From contig CBDDGV010000001.1 in assembly GCA_965228005.1 (NCBI GenBank), positions 1,488,001-1,552,000 on the forward strand: DNA of 64,000 nt, read 5' to 3'. The stretch comes from JBCCXZ01 sp965228005 (GTDB lineage Bacteria; Planctomycetota; Planctomycetia; Pirellulales; Lacipirellulaceae). The notes under the pieces were generated by a model, which saw nothing but the letters and a program-made list of their open reading frames with translations, did not search any database and had not been told where the DNA came from. The position numbers and the translations under genes were made by a program. Shown here in pieces: positions 37,527 to 45,462 of the stretch (position 1 is the stretch's first letter; every line of letters starts with the position of its first letter).

Positions 37527-38249
37527 ATGACACTCCACCCGCTGGCCCGAGACTCGCCGATCCCGATCATCCCCGTGATCGACCTCATGGGCGGCAAGGT
37601 TGTCCGCGCCATCCGCGGCGACCGCGCGAACTACCGCCCCTGGTGCTCGCACGTCTGCCCGACCGCCGACCCGCTCGAAGCCGCCTCCAACCTCACCGCA
37701 ATGACCGGCGGACGCCGGCTCTACGTCGCCGACCTCGACGCCATCGCCGGCGACCGTGCGACGAACGCCGAGTTCGTCCGCAAGCTCGCCGCCGAGTACG
37801 ACCTGCTGCTCGACCCCGGCATCCGCACCGCGGCGGACGCCGCTCCGCTGCCCGAGTTGGGGAACGGCCAGATCGTCGTCGGTTCCGAGACCCTCGCGGA
37901 TTGGGGGACACTCGCCGTTTTAGCGAGAGATCGTTCGAATGGGATTGCGTTCAGCTTCGACCTCCGCGGGGGGCGGTTGATCGGGCCGCTCTGTGATGGG
38001 ACTCCACTCGCAGCGGCGGCGTTACGCGTCTCGGAATACGGTGTGTCGACCGTGATCGTGCTCGAGCTGGAGCAAGTCGGCGACGGCCACGGGGCAAACA
38101 ACCTCGCCGGGTCCGTCAGTACTGTGCAAGAAGCGATGTCGGCTTCAGAGGTTCTCGCCGGCGGAGGTGTTGGATCTCTATCCGACGTGAGAATGCTCGG
38201 AGATACCGGGGCTGCCCGCGTCCTGATTGCTACGGCTCTCCACGAGTAA
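37527..38249 (+). CDS. HisA/HisF-like TIM-barrel protein
   Basis: 240 residues with a HisA-type start of the barrel (IIPVIDLMGGKVVRAIRGDR) and the barrel-typical phosphate loops (VLAGGGVGS near 211, GDTGAARVLIATALHE at the end). Both catalytic aspartates of HisA have counterparts, D19 and D145 (FSFDLRGG). The stretch YRPWCSHVCPTADPLEAA and LYVADLDAIAG differs from biosynthetic HisA. It resembles the HisA-related proteins seen with C1 (methanopterin) genes in archaea, methylotrophs and planctomycetes. No other his gene is nearby, so a role outside histidine synthesis is likely, but which one cannot be told from the window. Confidence 0.7.
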   Translation: MTLHPLARDSPIPIIPVIDLMGGKVVRAIRGDRANYRPWCSHVCPTADPLEAASNLTAMTGGRRLYVADLDAIAGDRATNAEFVRKLAAEYDLLLDPGIRTAADAAPLPELGNGQIVVGSETLADWGTLAVLARDRSNGIAFSFDLRGGRLIGPLCDGTPLAAAALRVSEYGVSTVIVLELEQVGDGHGANNLAGSVSTVQEAMSASEVLAGGGVGSLSDVRMLGDTGAARVLIATALHE

Positions 38250-38258
38250 GCAAGCCTT

Positions 38259-39044
38259 CTACGGCCACTCCGGCTCCCGCCCCTCCAGGTGGGCCGCAAT
38301 CCCCTCCCGGGCCGCCTCGGTCGTCCGCGCCGTCGCGCTCATCGCCGCCCCGGCCGAAAGCTGCGTCGACAGCCCCTCGGCGACCACCTCGCTCAGCAGC
38401 CGCTTCGTGAGCTGCACCGCTTCCGGCGCCCCGGCGGCGCAGGCTTCGCCCAGCTCGGTGGCGCGGGCCCAAACCTTGTCGTCGGGCGCCAACTCGTGGA
38501 ACAGGTTCAGCCGCAACGCGGCGGCCGCGTCGAGTGCCTCGCCGGTGAGCAGCAGCTTGCCCGCCAGGCCGCTGCCGATGCGGGCGCACAGCAGCGGCGC
38601 CGCCGCGCCGGCCACCAACCCCCGGCGCACGTCGGGCAGCGAGAACCGCGCGCTCTCGCCGGCCACCACGATGTCGCTCGCCGCGACGAGTCCCGCCCCC
38701 GAAGAAATCGCCGGGCCGTTCACCGCCGCGATGATCGGCTTGGTGATCTCCAGCATCCGCTCCAGCAGGTCGCGGTAGGCCGTGGCCTCCTCGCCCCAGC
38801 CGGTAATCGCGTCGGGCTGCTCGCTGTTGCTCTGCACCTCGTCGAGGTCATCGCCCTCACAGAAGGCGTCGCCGGCGCCGGTGAGCACGATCGCACGCAC
38901 CCGCTTCTCGTAGTAGAGGTCGTCGAGGATGTCGGCCAGCCCGCGGACCATCGACCGCGTCAGCGCGTTGCCCGCGTCGGGCCGGTTGAGGATCACCGTC
39001 CCCGTCTGGCCGACGACCTTCACCAGAATCGCGTCGCTCTGCAT
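38259..39044 (-). CDS. Enoyl-CoA hydratase/isomerase-family protein, atypical active site
   Basis: Crotonase fold, 261 residues: VILNRPDAGNALT near 17, VLTGAGDAFCEGDDL near 52, and the oxyanion-hole segment NGPAISSGAGLVAASDIVVA near 107. Compared with crotonase (GGGCELAMMCDI ... FGQPEI) the two catalytic glutamates are replaced: the first by a small or aliphatic residue in SGAGLVAA, the second by Asp in FSLPDV. Hydratase activity is therefore doubtful and another acyl-CoA reaction is likely. The start at 39044 (MQSDAILVKV) fits the family; the longer frame overlaps the AtuA-like gene. It lies 35 bases downstream of that gene and is probably its operon partner. Confidence 0.8.
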   Translation of the reverse strand: MQSDAILVKVVGQTGTVILNRPDAGNALTRSMVRGLADILDDLYYEKRVRAIVLTGAGDAFCEGDDLDEVQSNSEQPDAITGWGEEATAYRDLLERMLEITKPIIAAVNGPAISSGAGLVAASDIVVAGESARFSLPDVRRGLVAGAAAPLLCARIGSGLAGKLLLTGEALDAAAALRLNLFHELAPDDKVWARATELGEACAAGAPEAVQLTKRLLSEVVAEGLSTQLSAGAAMSATARTTEAAREGIAAHLEGREPEWP

Positions 39045-39079
39045 GAACACGGCGTCTCCTCCGCCCGCGGGTTGTTCTA

Positions 39080-40249
39080 CTAGTACCACTCCGAAGCCGG
39101 GCGGGTGTCGATCGACACCGACACCGCGTCCCGCGGGACCGAGGTCGTCTCGACGCTCGACTCGCGGTAGACCAACGGCCACGGCCCTACGACATCATAC
39201 CCGCTGCCGCCCGCTTGGGCGGCGAGCGCCGCAACGGCCGCCGCGAACGCCCGGCATGGTTCGGCCTCGTCCGACCGGCAAGAGAAAACCGCCCGCTGCT
39301 GTCCACCCTCCAGGCGGTCGACAGAGACAGTCGCACCGGTCCGTGCGGCGAGCGCGTCCCGCAGGCCCGCCGCCCAGTCCGCGTCGGCTTCAGGCCTCGG
39401 TTGGACCAGCACCGGCGACCCGCTGAACCCCGATGCACGCTCGACCGCCGCGGGCCACCGCCCGTGCTCCTCAACCTGCCGGGCACCGCTGATGCGGCAG
39501 CCGCCCTCGGGCGTCGATTGGAGCTTCAGCGTCGAATATTCCGCATCGAAATCCGCCCCGGCCGCAATGCCTTGCGGCAAGCGGCCCCGTACCTCATCCG
39601 GCGGGTGCGGCAGCAGAAGCGAGCCGTCGGCGACGAACTCGCCCGTGCAACTTGTGCCGCTGAGCCGGCCCGCCAGCGAGGCGCCGGCGAGTTCCTCCGT
39701 TTGCTCCCAGCCCCAACCGTGGTGCACCGCGGCGGCGGCCTGCAGCGGCGCGGCCGGGTCGTGCCGGCTGGTGACGACAACCTGCGCCCCTTCCGAGAGC
39801 GCCCGCGCAATCGGGCCGGCGCCGACCTCCGCCCTGGCGGACGTCACCGCGGCGTCGCGGAGGCCGATCGCGTCGACGAACTCTGAGCCTTCTTCCACGG
39901 CCGCCAGCAGGTCCCCGCCGCCGACCCACGCCACGGCCACGTCGCCGCAGCCTCCCTCGCGCAACGCGGCCGCCACCGCTTCGACGCACGCCACGCCCCC
40001 CCAGCCGCCGCCGTCGCTGATCAACCGGAGGCCCGTGCCCAGGAAGAACGGCTTGATCAACGCCCGCGTCGCGGCAACCAGCCCGCGGGCGTAGTCGTCT
40101 CGGCCGTAGCGAAGCACCGGGGCGTCGACCGGCCAGCAAGCCGGCCACCGGTAATCGAGCTGCACGACGCACTCGCCCAGCGAGTCGACCACCCCCGCCA
40201 AACCGGGGTCCAGCCCCGCGGGGTCGCTGATCGAACGGTGGAACCTCAT
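39080..40249 (-). CDS. DUF1446 / AtuA-like protein, short form
   Basis: 389 residues. The family pattern is seen in the first 230: ALIKPFFLGTGLRLISDGGG, then a Rossmann-like VAVAWVGGGDLL, then EVGAGPIARALSEGAQVVVT and AAAVHHGWGW. In AtuA the same places read as a GG-containing loop, VVTGDD, the LGAxPI segment and the HHxGW motif. AtuA (acyclic terpene utilisation, acyl-CoA carboxylase locus) is near 590 residues, so the C-terminal part is shortened and diverged. No carboxylase subunit is nearby. Pairing with an atypical crotonase suggests an acyl-CoA path, but the substrate is unknown. ATG at 40249 gives the N terminus MRFHRSISDP. Confidence 0.6.
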   Translation of the reverse strand: MRFHRSISDPAGLDPGLAGVVDSLGECVVQLDYRWPACWPVDAPVLRYGRDDYARGLVAATRALIKPFFLGTGLRLISDGGGWGGVACVEAVAAALREGGCGDVAVAWVGGGDLLAAVEEGSEFVDAIGLRDAAVTSARAEVGAGPIARALSEGAQVVVTSRHDPAAPLQAAAAVHHGWGWEQTEELAGASLAGRLSGTSCTGEFVADGSLLLPHPPDEVRGRLPQGIAAGADFDAEYSTLKLQSTPEGGCRISGARQVEEHGRWPAAVERASGFSGSPVLVQPRPEADADWAAGLRDALAARTGATVSVDRLEGGQQRAVFSCRSDEAEPCRAFAAAVAALAAQAGGSGYDVVGPWPLVYRESSVETTSVPRDAVSVSIDTRPASEWY

Positions 40250-40510
40250 CCCTCGAGCCCCGGGGTTCTGGTGCTGCGGCTTGTGACGGTTGAGTGCGGC
40301 CGGCGTCCTTGGGCAACGCGTTGCGGCGAAGCAACACCGCGGCCCCCGCTTGAATGGCAAAGTCCACGCACGCCGGGCGTGCGGCCCGCCGAAACGCCCC
40401 GCAAACCGCGAGAAAAACAGCCCGCGACGCCTCCCCGACGCCCCCCGGCACGGGCCCTGCTTACTCACTCCGCCGTCCGAAGCCGTCACCCGCGCACCGA
40501 GGAAACCGCC

Positions 40511-42088
40511 GTGGCAAGCAGAACGTCGAAGCGAACGCGTGTCAACGAATCCCCGTCCGGCAAGGCCCGCAGCGGAAAGCGGGGCAAGCCCAGCGAAGCG
40601 GACGGGGGCTCCAAGAAAGGCAGCGCGCCGCAACCCTCGGCCAACGCCCACGCCGACCACCACGACGAGGAGTACGACGACCACGACGGCCCCGCGATCG
40701 AAGACCCGGTCCGCATGTACCTCATGCAGATGGGCGAGATCCCCATGCTCAACCGCGCTTCCGAGATCGCGGCGGCGCAGAACATCGAGCGCACCCGGCT
40801 CCGCTTCCGCCGCACGATGCTCTGCAACGACTTCATCCTGCACGGCGCCGTCGAGCTGCTGGCGAAAGTCGCCGACGGTTCGCTGCGGCTGGACCGGACG
40901 ATCGAGATCTCCGTCACCAACACCGCCGAGAAGCGCCGCATCCTGCAGCGGATCGAGCCCAACCTCGTCACCGTCCGCGCCCTGCTGCACGAGAACCACG
41001 CCGACTACCGCACCGCCGTCAGCCGCAAGGCCACGCCCGCCGCGAAGCGCGACGCCTGGCGCCGGCTGATCATCCGCCGCAACAAGGTCATCCGTCTGGT
41101 CGAAGAGCTCAACCTCCGCCTCCAGCGGCTCACCCCGTTGATGGAGCGGCTGCACGAGATCAACGAACGGATGCAAGTGATCAAGAGCCAGCTCTCCGAC
41201 CCGGCGCAGATGCTGCACCCCGGGCAGCAGCTCGAGCTCCGCCAGGAACTGCAGTACCTCATGCGGATCACGCTCGAGAGCCCCGCAACGCTCAACCGCC
41301 TCGTCTCCCGCACCATCGAACGCAAGGGCCGCTACGACGCCGCCAAGCGCGACCTCTCCGCCGCCAACCTGCGGCTGGTCGTCTCGATCGCCAAACGATA
41401 CCGCAACCGCGGCATGAGCTTCCTCGACCTCATCCAAGAAGGCAACACGGGCCTGATGCGGGCGGTCGACAAGTTCGAGCACGCCCGCGGCTACAAGTTC
41501 TCCACGTACGCCACGTGGTGGATCCGGCAGGCGATCACCCGCGCCATCGCCGACCAGAGCCGCACGATCCGGCTGCCGGTGCACATGATCGACACCATGA
41601 GCAAGCTCCGCGCAGCCACGAGCGACTTCGTCCAAGAGCACGGCCGCGAGCCGAACCCCGAGGAGATCGCCGACATCGCCGGCCTCTCCGTGGAAGACGC
41701 CCGCGTGGTGCACAAGATGACCCGCCAGCCGCTGTCGCTCGACCAGCCCGTGGGCGACCACGAGGACAACTACTTCGGCGAGTTCCTCGAAGAGCAACGC
41801 GACGAAGACCCTCTCTACGAGACGCACATGGAAGCCCTGAAAGACCGCCTCGAACAGGTGATGAACGAGCTGACCTACCGCGAACGCGAAATCCTCCGCC
41901 TCCGCTACGGCCTGGCCGACGGGTTCACCTACACGCTGGAAGAGGTCGGCAAGATCTTCAGCGTCACCCGTGAGCGTGTCCGCCAGATCGAGAGCAAGGC
42001 GGTGCGGAAGCTGCAATCGCCCTACCGGTCGCGGTCGCTGGCCGGTTTCTTGGACGGGGTCGACCCGGAGCCGGTCGACGCGGTGTAG
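40511..42088 (+). CDS. rpoD: Primary sigma factor RpoD/SigA
   Basis: Housekeeping sigma-70 (525 aa). A basic N-terminal tail of about 55 residues replaces region 1.1. Region 1.2 is PVRMYLMQMGEIPMLNR; a non-conserved region of about 200 residues follows. Region 2 (NLRLVVSIAKRYRNRGMSF, FEHARGYKFSTYATWWIRQA), region 3 (LRAATSDFVQEHGREPNPEE) and region 4 with the helix-turn-helix YTLEEVGKIFSVTRERVRQI are complete. GTG 40511 is chosen for its GAGG eight bases upstream. The frame is open to 40238, but that part is Pro/Arg-rich and looks non-coding. The 260 bases upstream hold no gene. Confidence 0.95.
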   Translation: MASRTSKRTRVNESPSGKARSGKRGKPSEADGGSKKGSAPQPSANAHADHHDEEYDDHDGPAIEDPVRMYLMQMGEIPMLNRASEIAAAQNIERTRLRFRRTMLCNDFILHGAVELLAKVADGSLRLDRTIEISVTNTAEKRRILQRIEPNLVTVRALLHENHADYRTAVSRKATPAAKRDAWRRLIIRRNKVIRLVEELNLRLQRLTPLMERLHEINERMQVIKSQLSDPAQMLHPGQQLELRQELQYLMRITLESPATLNRLVSRTIERKGRYDAAKRDLSAANLRLVVSIAKRYRNRGMSFLDLIQEGNTGLMRAVDKFEHARGYKFSTYATWWIRQAITRAIADQSRTIRLPVHMIDTMSKLRAATSDFVQEHGREPNPEEIADIAGLSVEDARVVHKMTRQPLSLDQPVGDHEDNYFGEFLEEQRDEDPLYETHMEALKDRLEQVMNELTYREREILRLRYGLADGFTYTLEEVGKIFSVTRERVRQIESKAVRKLQSPYRSRSLAGFLDGVDPEPVDAV

Positions 42089-42122
42089 GGCCTACATTCC
42101 CCCGTAAGAGCGTGTTCTTAGC

Positions 42123-43421
42123 TCACCGTCGAGGCCGTCTCGAAGCGGCTACCGCGAAAGCAAGGCAGCATAACAGATGGCTTGCCGGCTCGGGCACCAA
42201 TCGGAAGATGTTGAGCCTGTCCCGGCCGTCCGGATTGCTGTTCTCTCTCGATGCGCTCACCAGTACGCCCGAGTCGAAGGCTAGTAGCTGCCAGTAGCCG
42301 GCGGCGTCACTAGGCTTCGCTCCGTCGATGACCTGTATTGGCACACCCGTGTGGACATCGACTAGAAATACTTGATTCTCAATATCCCCTGATGGGGCAA
42401 CCATGGATACATGGATAGCAGCAACGCCGTTATCCAATGCCAGGATACTTCCCAGATCCTGTAGCACGTAGTCTGGCGGGAGCGCTGAGCCGTCAAACTT
42501 CCAGACCAACTCGTTCTTGGAGTTATCAAACAAGTAGACTCTCCCATCTTGCCACGAACGATACCACGAGGAATCCCCGGCCCCATACCCGGGTGCGCCA
42601 ATCAATGTGTATTGATCATCCATAGCAACGGCCATCCCAAACCTTCCGCTCCTTTCGGTCTCTGGGTCCGTGAAAGTAGCAACAAGGGCATGGCCCTCGG
42701 TGCTATACACCTCTACCTTGCCACTGCTCGACACTCCTTCTGAAGACGCCCACGGCATCCCAACCGCAATCTCATGCTCGCCTGTTGCAATGTGGAGTCC
42801 GTTGGAAAACGAGATGGATGGAGTATCGTGTAGAGTTTTCTCCAACTCACGGTTGTGTCTATTGAATATGTGCACCTGGTGTTCGTGCGATCCTCCCGCC
42901 AATCCGTCTGCTACTACGATGTTCCCGTCGCTAATGCCAACATAGAATCCGTAATCGTCGTGGAACGTTGTAGGCGTTGGGTCATCGAGTGAGTCAAGGA
43001 GCTCACCAGTAACAGAATCAAACACGTGTATTGTTTCTTCGGGGCAACCTCGCTCCATTCGCGATATTGGATCGCACCACCCTGTAACTGGTGACGAACC
43101 GACAACGATTTCGCCACCCTCAATGGCGACCGAGGTTCCGAAACGATTCAAACGCGCAGGAGCCGGATCCTCAAGGGCGTGCAGCAAATGGCCCGAATCC
43201 AAGTCGAACACATGAACCGTTCCAGCGAATTCCGCATTTGTACTATCAGACGGATCGCCCACCACCAGAAGGTTGCCCTCGATAGCCGCCGACCGCCCAA
43301 ACCAGTCGCTTCCCGTGACCAGCGGATCGAAGATCGCACCCGCCCACTCGTATCTCTTCGCGTCAGCCGTCGCCGAAAACACCGTCATAAGCAAGCACGC
43401 GGCTAGAACCACCGATCTCAT
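42123..43421 (-). CDS. Secreted PEP-CTERM protein with FG-GAP/beta-propeller-like repeats
   Basis: 432 residues. Signal peptide MRSVVLAACLLMTVFSATADA, then six or seven repeats of the pattern RFGxSVAIxGxxxVVG...GxVHVFD (for example NRFGTSVAIEGGEIVVGS and GRFGMAVAMDDQYTLIGAPG). These predict a beta-propeller of the integrin-alpha FG-GAP kind. The C terminus VPEPASHLLCCLAFAVAASRRPRR is a PEP-CTERM sorting signal (PEP box, hydrophobic helix, Arg cluster), so the protein should be cut by an exosortase and attached to the surface. GC is lower than in the neighbours. Start at 43421 opens the signal peptide. The mannanase-like gene is divergent from it. Confidence 0.8.
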   Translation of the reverse strand: MRSVVLAACLLMTVFSATADAKRYEWAGAIFDPLVTGSDWFGRSAAIEGNLLVVGDPSDSTNAEFAGTVHVFDLDSGHLLHALEDPAPARLNRFGTSVAIEGGEIVVGSSPVTGWCDPISRMERGCPEETIHVFDSVTGELLDSLDDPTPTTFHDDYGFYVGISDGNIVVADGLAGGSHEHQVHIFNRHNRELEKTLHDTPSISFSNGLHIATGEHEIAVGMPWASSEGVSSSGKVEVYSTEGHALVATFTDPETERSGRFGMAVAMDDQYTLIGAPGYGAGDSSWYRSWQDGRVYLFDNSKNELVWKFDGSALPPDYVLQDLGSILALDNGVAAIHVSMVAPSGDIENQVFLVDVHTGVPIQVIDGAKPSDAAGYWQLLAFDSGVLVSASRENSNPDGRDRLNIFRLVPEPASHLLCCLAFAVAASRRPRR

Positions 43422-43468
43422 CTTGGCCTCCACTGCTGTCGATCTCTGGCAGGAGATTTGGCCGGAGA

Positions 43469-43486
43469 GTATGGTGACTACCATAC
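43469..43486. promoter_or_regulatory. 18-bp inverted repeat, candidate operator
   Basis: GTATGGT-GACT-ACCATAC, 7-bp perfect arms, lies in the 182-base gap between the divergent FG-GAP and GH26 genes, about 118 bases before the GH26 start. Position and symmetry suit a repressor of the LacI or GntR kind, but no regulator gene is beside it. Confidence 0.35.
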
Positions 43487-43603
43487 CTGTGATCAATATC
43501 AGGTGGCCTGCTCCCGCGCGACTGGCTCTAGAACTGGGCTTGGCTGATCACCAGGAGCACGTTTGCGTGTGCGTCGTAGAATGCTTGCAGGGACGAAGTG
43601 CAG

Positions 43604-45247
43604 ATGAAACCCGCTCTTTCCACAGCATTGGTCACGGCAGTTCTCGCCGGTAGCGCAACCGCACAAACCTTCCGCTACGAAGCCGAGGACGGAGTGCTCG
43701 CCGGCAACGGCACTTCCGTCCAATCAAACGGCAGCGCATCGGGCTCCCAGTACGTCCGCTTCAACAGCGGCGACGCCAACAACTCGGTGACGGTCAATCC
43801 CGCCGACCTCCCCGACGGGCTCTACGAGCTGTGGGTCGGTTTCCGCACGCCCTTCGGCGAGAAGGGGTACTACTTCGACGTCGGCGGCGTCTCCGGCAGC
43901 GGCATGTTCGACGCCTCTTCGAGCTTCTCGGAAGACCTGGCCGGGCTCTTCGCGGTGGACGGCGGGCTGGGCGCCGCTTCCATCAACCAGTACTGGGGCT
44001 ACCACGACGTCGACTTCCTCGAATTCCGCCCCTACCAGCCCACCGAGGTGCTCCCGGTGCCGGCGACCCTAGTAAACGAAGACGCCGACCTCCGCACCCG
44101 GCAGCTCATGCAGTACCTCACCAGCATCTACGGCGAGAAGACCCTCAGCGGCCTGCAGCATGACGTCCACTCCGGCACGAACACGTTCCCGCCGACCAGC
44201 TACGCCACCAAGTCCGGCGGCCTGCTCCCCGCCGTCCGCGGGTCGGACCTGATGAACTACTCGCCGTCGCGCGTGCAGTTCGGCCAGCCCAACCACGACG
44301 AGGTGGAAGACACCATCGCTTGGGCCCAGCAGAACGGCGGCGTCGTGACCATGATGTGGCACTGGAACGCCCCCGACGACCTCATCAACCAGCCCGGCAT
44401 GGAGTGGTGGCGGGGCTTCTACACCGACTCCACCACGTTCGATCTGGCCGGCGCCCTCAGCAACCCCGGCGGCGCCGACTACGGCAAGATTATCAGCGAC
44501 ATCGACGCCATCGCCGTGCAGCTGCAGAAGCTGGAAGACGCCAACATCCCCGTCATCTGGCGCCCGCTGCACGAGGCCGAGGGCGGCTGGTTCTGGTGGG
44601 GCGCCCACGGCCCCGACAACTTTAAGGCCCTCTGGAACCTCACCTACGACCGCCTCACCAACCACCACGGACTGGACAACCTCATCTGGGAGTTCACCGA
44701 CCTGGGCAACCCCGACTGGTACCCGGGCGACGACGTGGTCGACATGATCGGCTTGGACATCTACACCGACCCGACCGACAACATGAGCGGCCCCTGGATC
44801 GAAGCCCTCCAGCGGTACAACGGCAACAAGCTGATCGCCCTCTCCGAGTCGGGCACGCTGCCCGACGCCGACGAGATGGAGCTGTGGAACATCGCCTGGA
44901 ACTACTTCGCGACCTGGAACGGCTTCGACGCCGACTTCACCGCCCAGCAACTGCAGAACACCCTCGGCGATGAAGACATCCTGACCCTCGACGAGCTGCC
45001 CTGGTTCCCCTGGGCCGACGCGCTCCCGGCCGACGGCGACTACGACAACGACGGCGACACCGACGTCCACGACCTGCTCTGGTGGCAGCGGTGGGACGGC
45101 TCCGCCGAGGGGCTCTCAAACATCGAGGGCAACGCCGGGCAAGGCTCGGCGGCAGCGGGTGTCACGACGACCCCCGAGCCAACCGCCGCGGGGCTCGCCG
45201 TGATCGCCGCCGCGGGGCTGGTCTACGCCGGTAGACGGAAGCGCTAG
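43604..45247 (+). CDS. Secreted GH26 beta-mannanase-like enzyme with CBM, dockerin-like and PEP-CTERM parts
   Basis: Predicted endo-beta-mannanase or related glycosidase (547 aa). Signal peptide 1-20; a CBM35-like beta-sandwich at about 22-145 (TFRYEAEDGVLAGNG). The GH26 barrel spans about 160-470, with acid/base Glu324 in WRPLHEAEGGWFWWG and nucleophile Glu415 in IALSESG, preceded by the DMIGLDIY strand. One calcium-binding dockerin-like repeat follows near 477-500 (DGDYDNDGDTDVHDLLWW), then a PEP-CTERM signal TPEPTAAGLAVIAAAGLVYAGRRKR in two parts. It should end up on the cell surface and cut mannan or a mixed-link glucan outside the cell. TAGAAT at 43577-43582 is a possible -10. An ATG two codons upstream (43598) is the alternative start. 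Confidence 0.88.
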   Translation: MKPALSTALVTAVLAGSATAQTFRYEAEDGVLAGNGTSVQSNGSASGSQYVRFNSGDANNSVTVNPADLPDGLYELWVGFRTPFGEKGYYFDVGGVSGSGMFDASSSFSEDLAGLFAVDGGLGAASINQYWGYHDVDFLEFRPYQPTEVLPVPATLVNEDADLRTRQLMQYLTSIYGEKTLSGLQHDVHSGTNTFPPTSYATKSGGLLPAVRGSDLMNYSPSRVQFGQPNHDEVEDTIAWAQQNGGVVTMMWHWNAPDDLINQPGMEWWRGFYTDSTTFDLAGALSNPGGADYGKIISDIDAIAVQLQKLEDANIPVIWRPLHEAEGGWFWWGAHGPDNFKALWNLTYDRLTNHHGLDNLIWEFTDLGNPDWYPGDDVVDMIGLDIYTDPTDNMSGPWIEALQRYNGNKLIALSESGTLPDADEMELWNIAWNYFATWNGFDADFTAQQLQNTLGDEDILTLDELPWFPWADALPADGDYDNDGDTDVHDLLWWQRWDGSAEGLSNIEGNAGQGSAAAGVTTTPEPTAAGLAVIAAAGLVYAGRRKR

Positions 45248-45462
45248 GCGCGGCGTCTGTCTTCCCGGACAAGCATCCGGCCCCTAGCGCGTGTTGTTCT
45301 TGACCATCGTGTTGAGGATCACCAGGAGCTTTCGGCCGCGAGGAGGGTCTGCTTCCTGGTGGCCCACGGGCTGCCGGCCCGAGGGGCTGGCCGGGACGCG
45401 GCCCGCAGTGTAGCGTGGACGCCTTTGGCAGGACCCGTCCGCGTATCCCGGGAGAGTTTGTC

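Noticed and set aside
40238..40510. N-terminal extension of RpoD from an upstream GTG
   Set aside because: Pro/Arg-rich with no sigma similarity, whereas GTG 40511 has GAGG at the right distance.
39080..42016. 978-codon minus-strand frame covering the AtuA-like gene and the antisense of rpoD
   Set aside because: Only the part up to 40249 has protein-family character; the rest is the shadow of rpoD.
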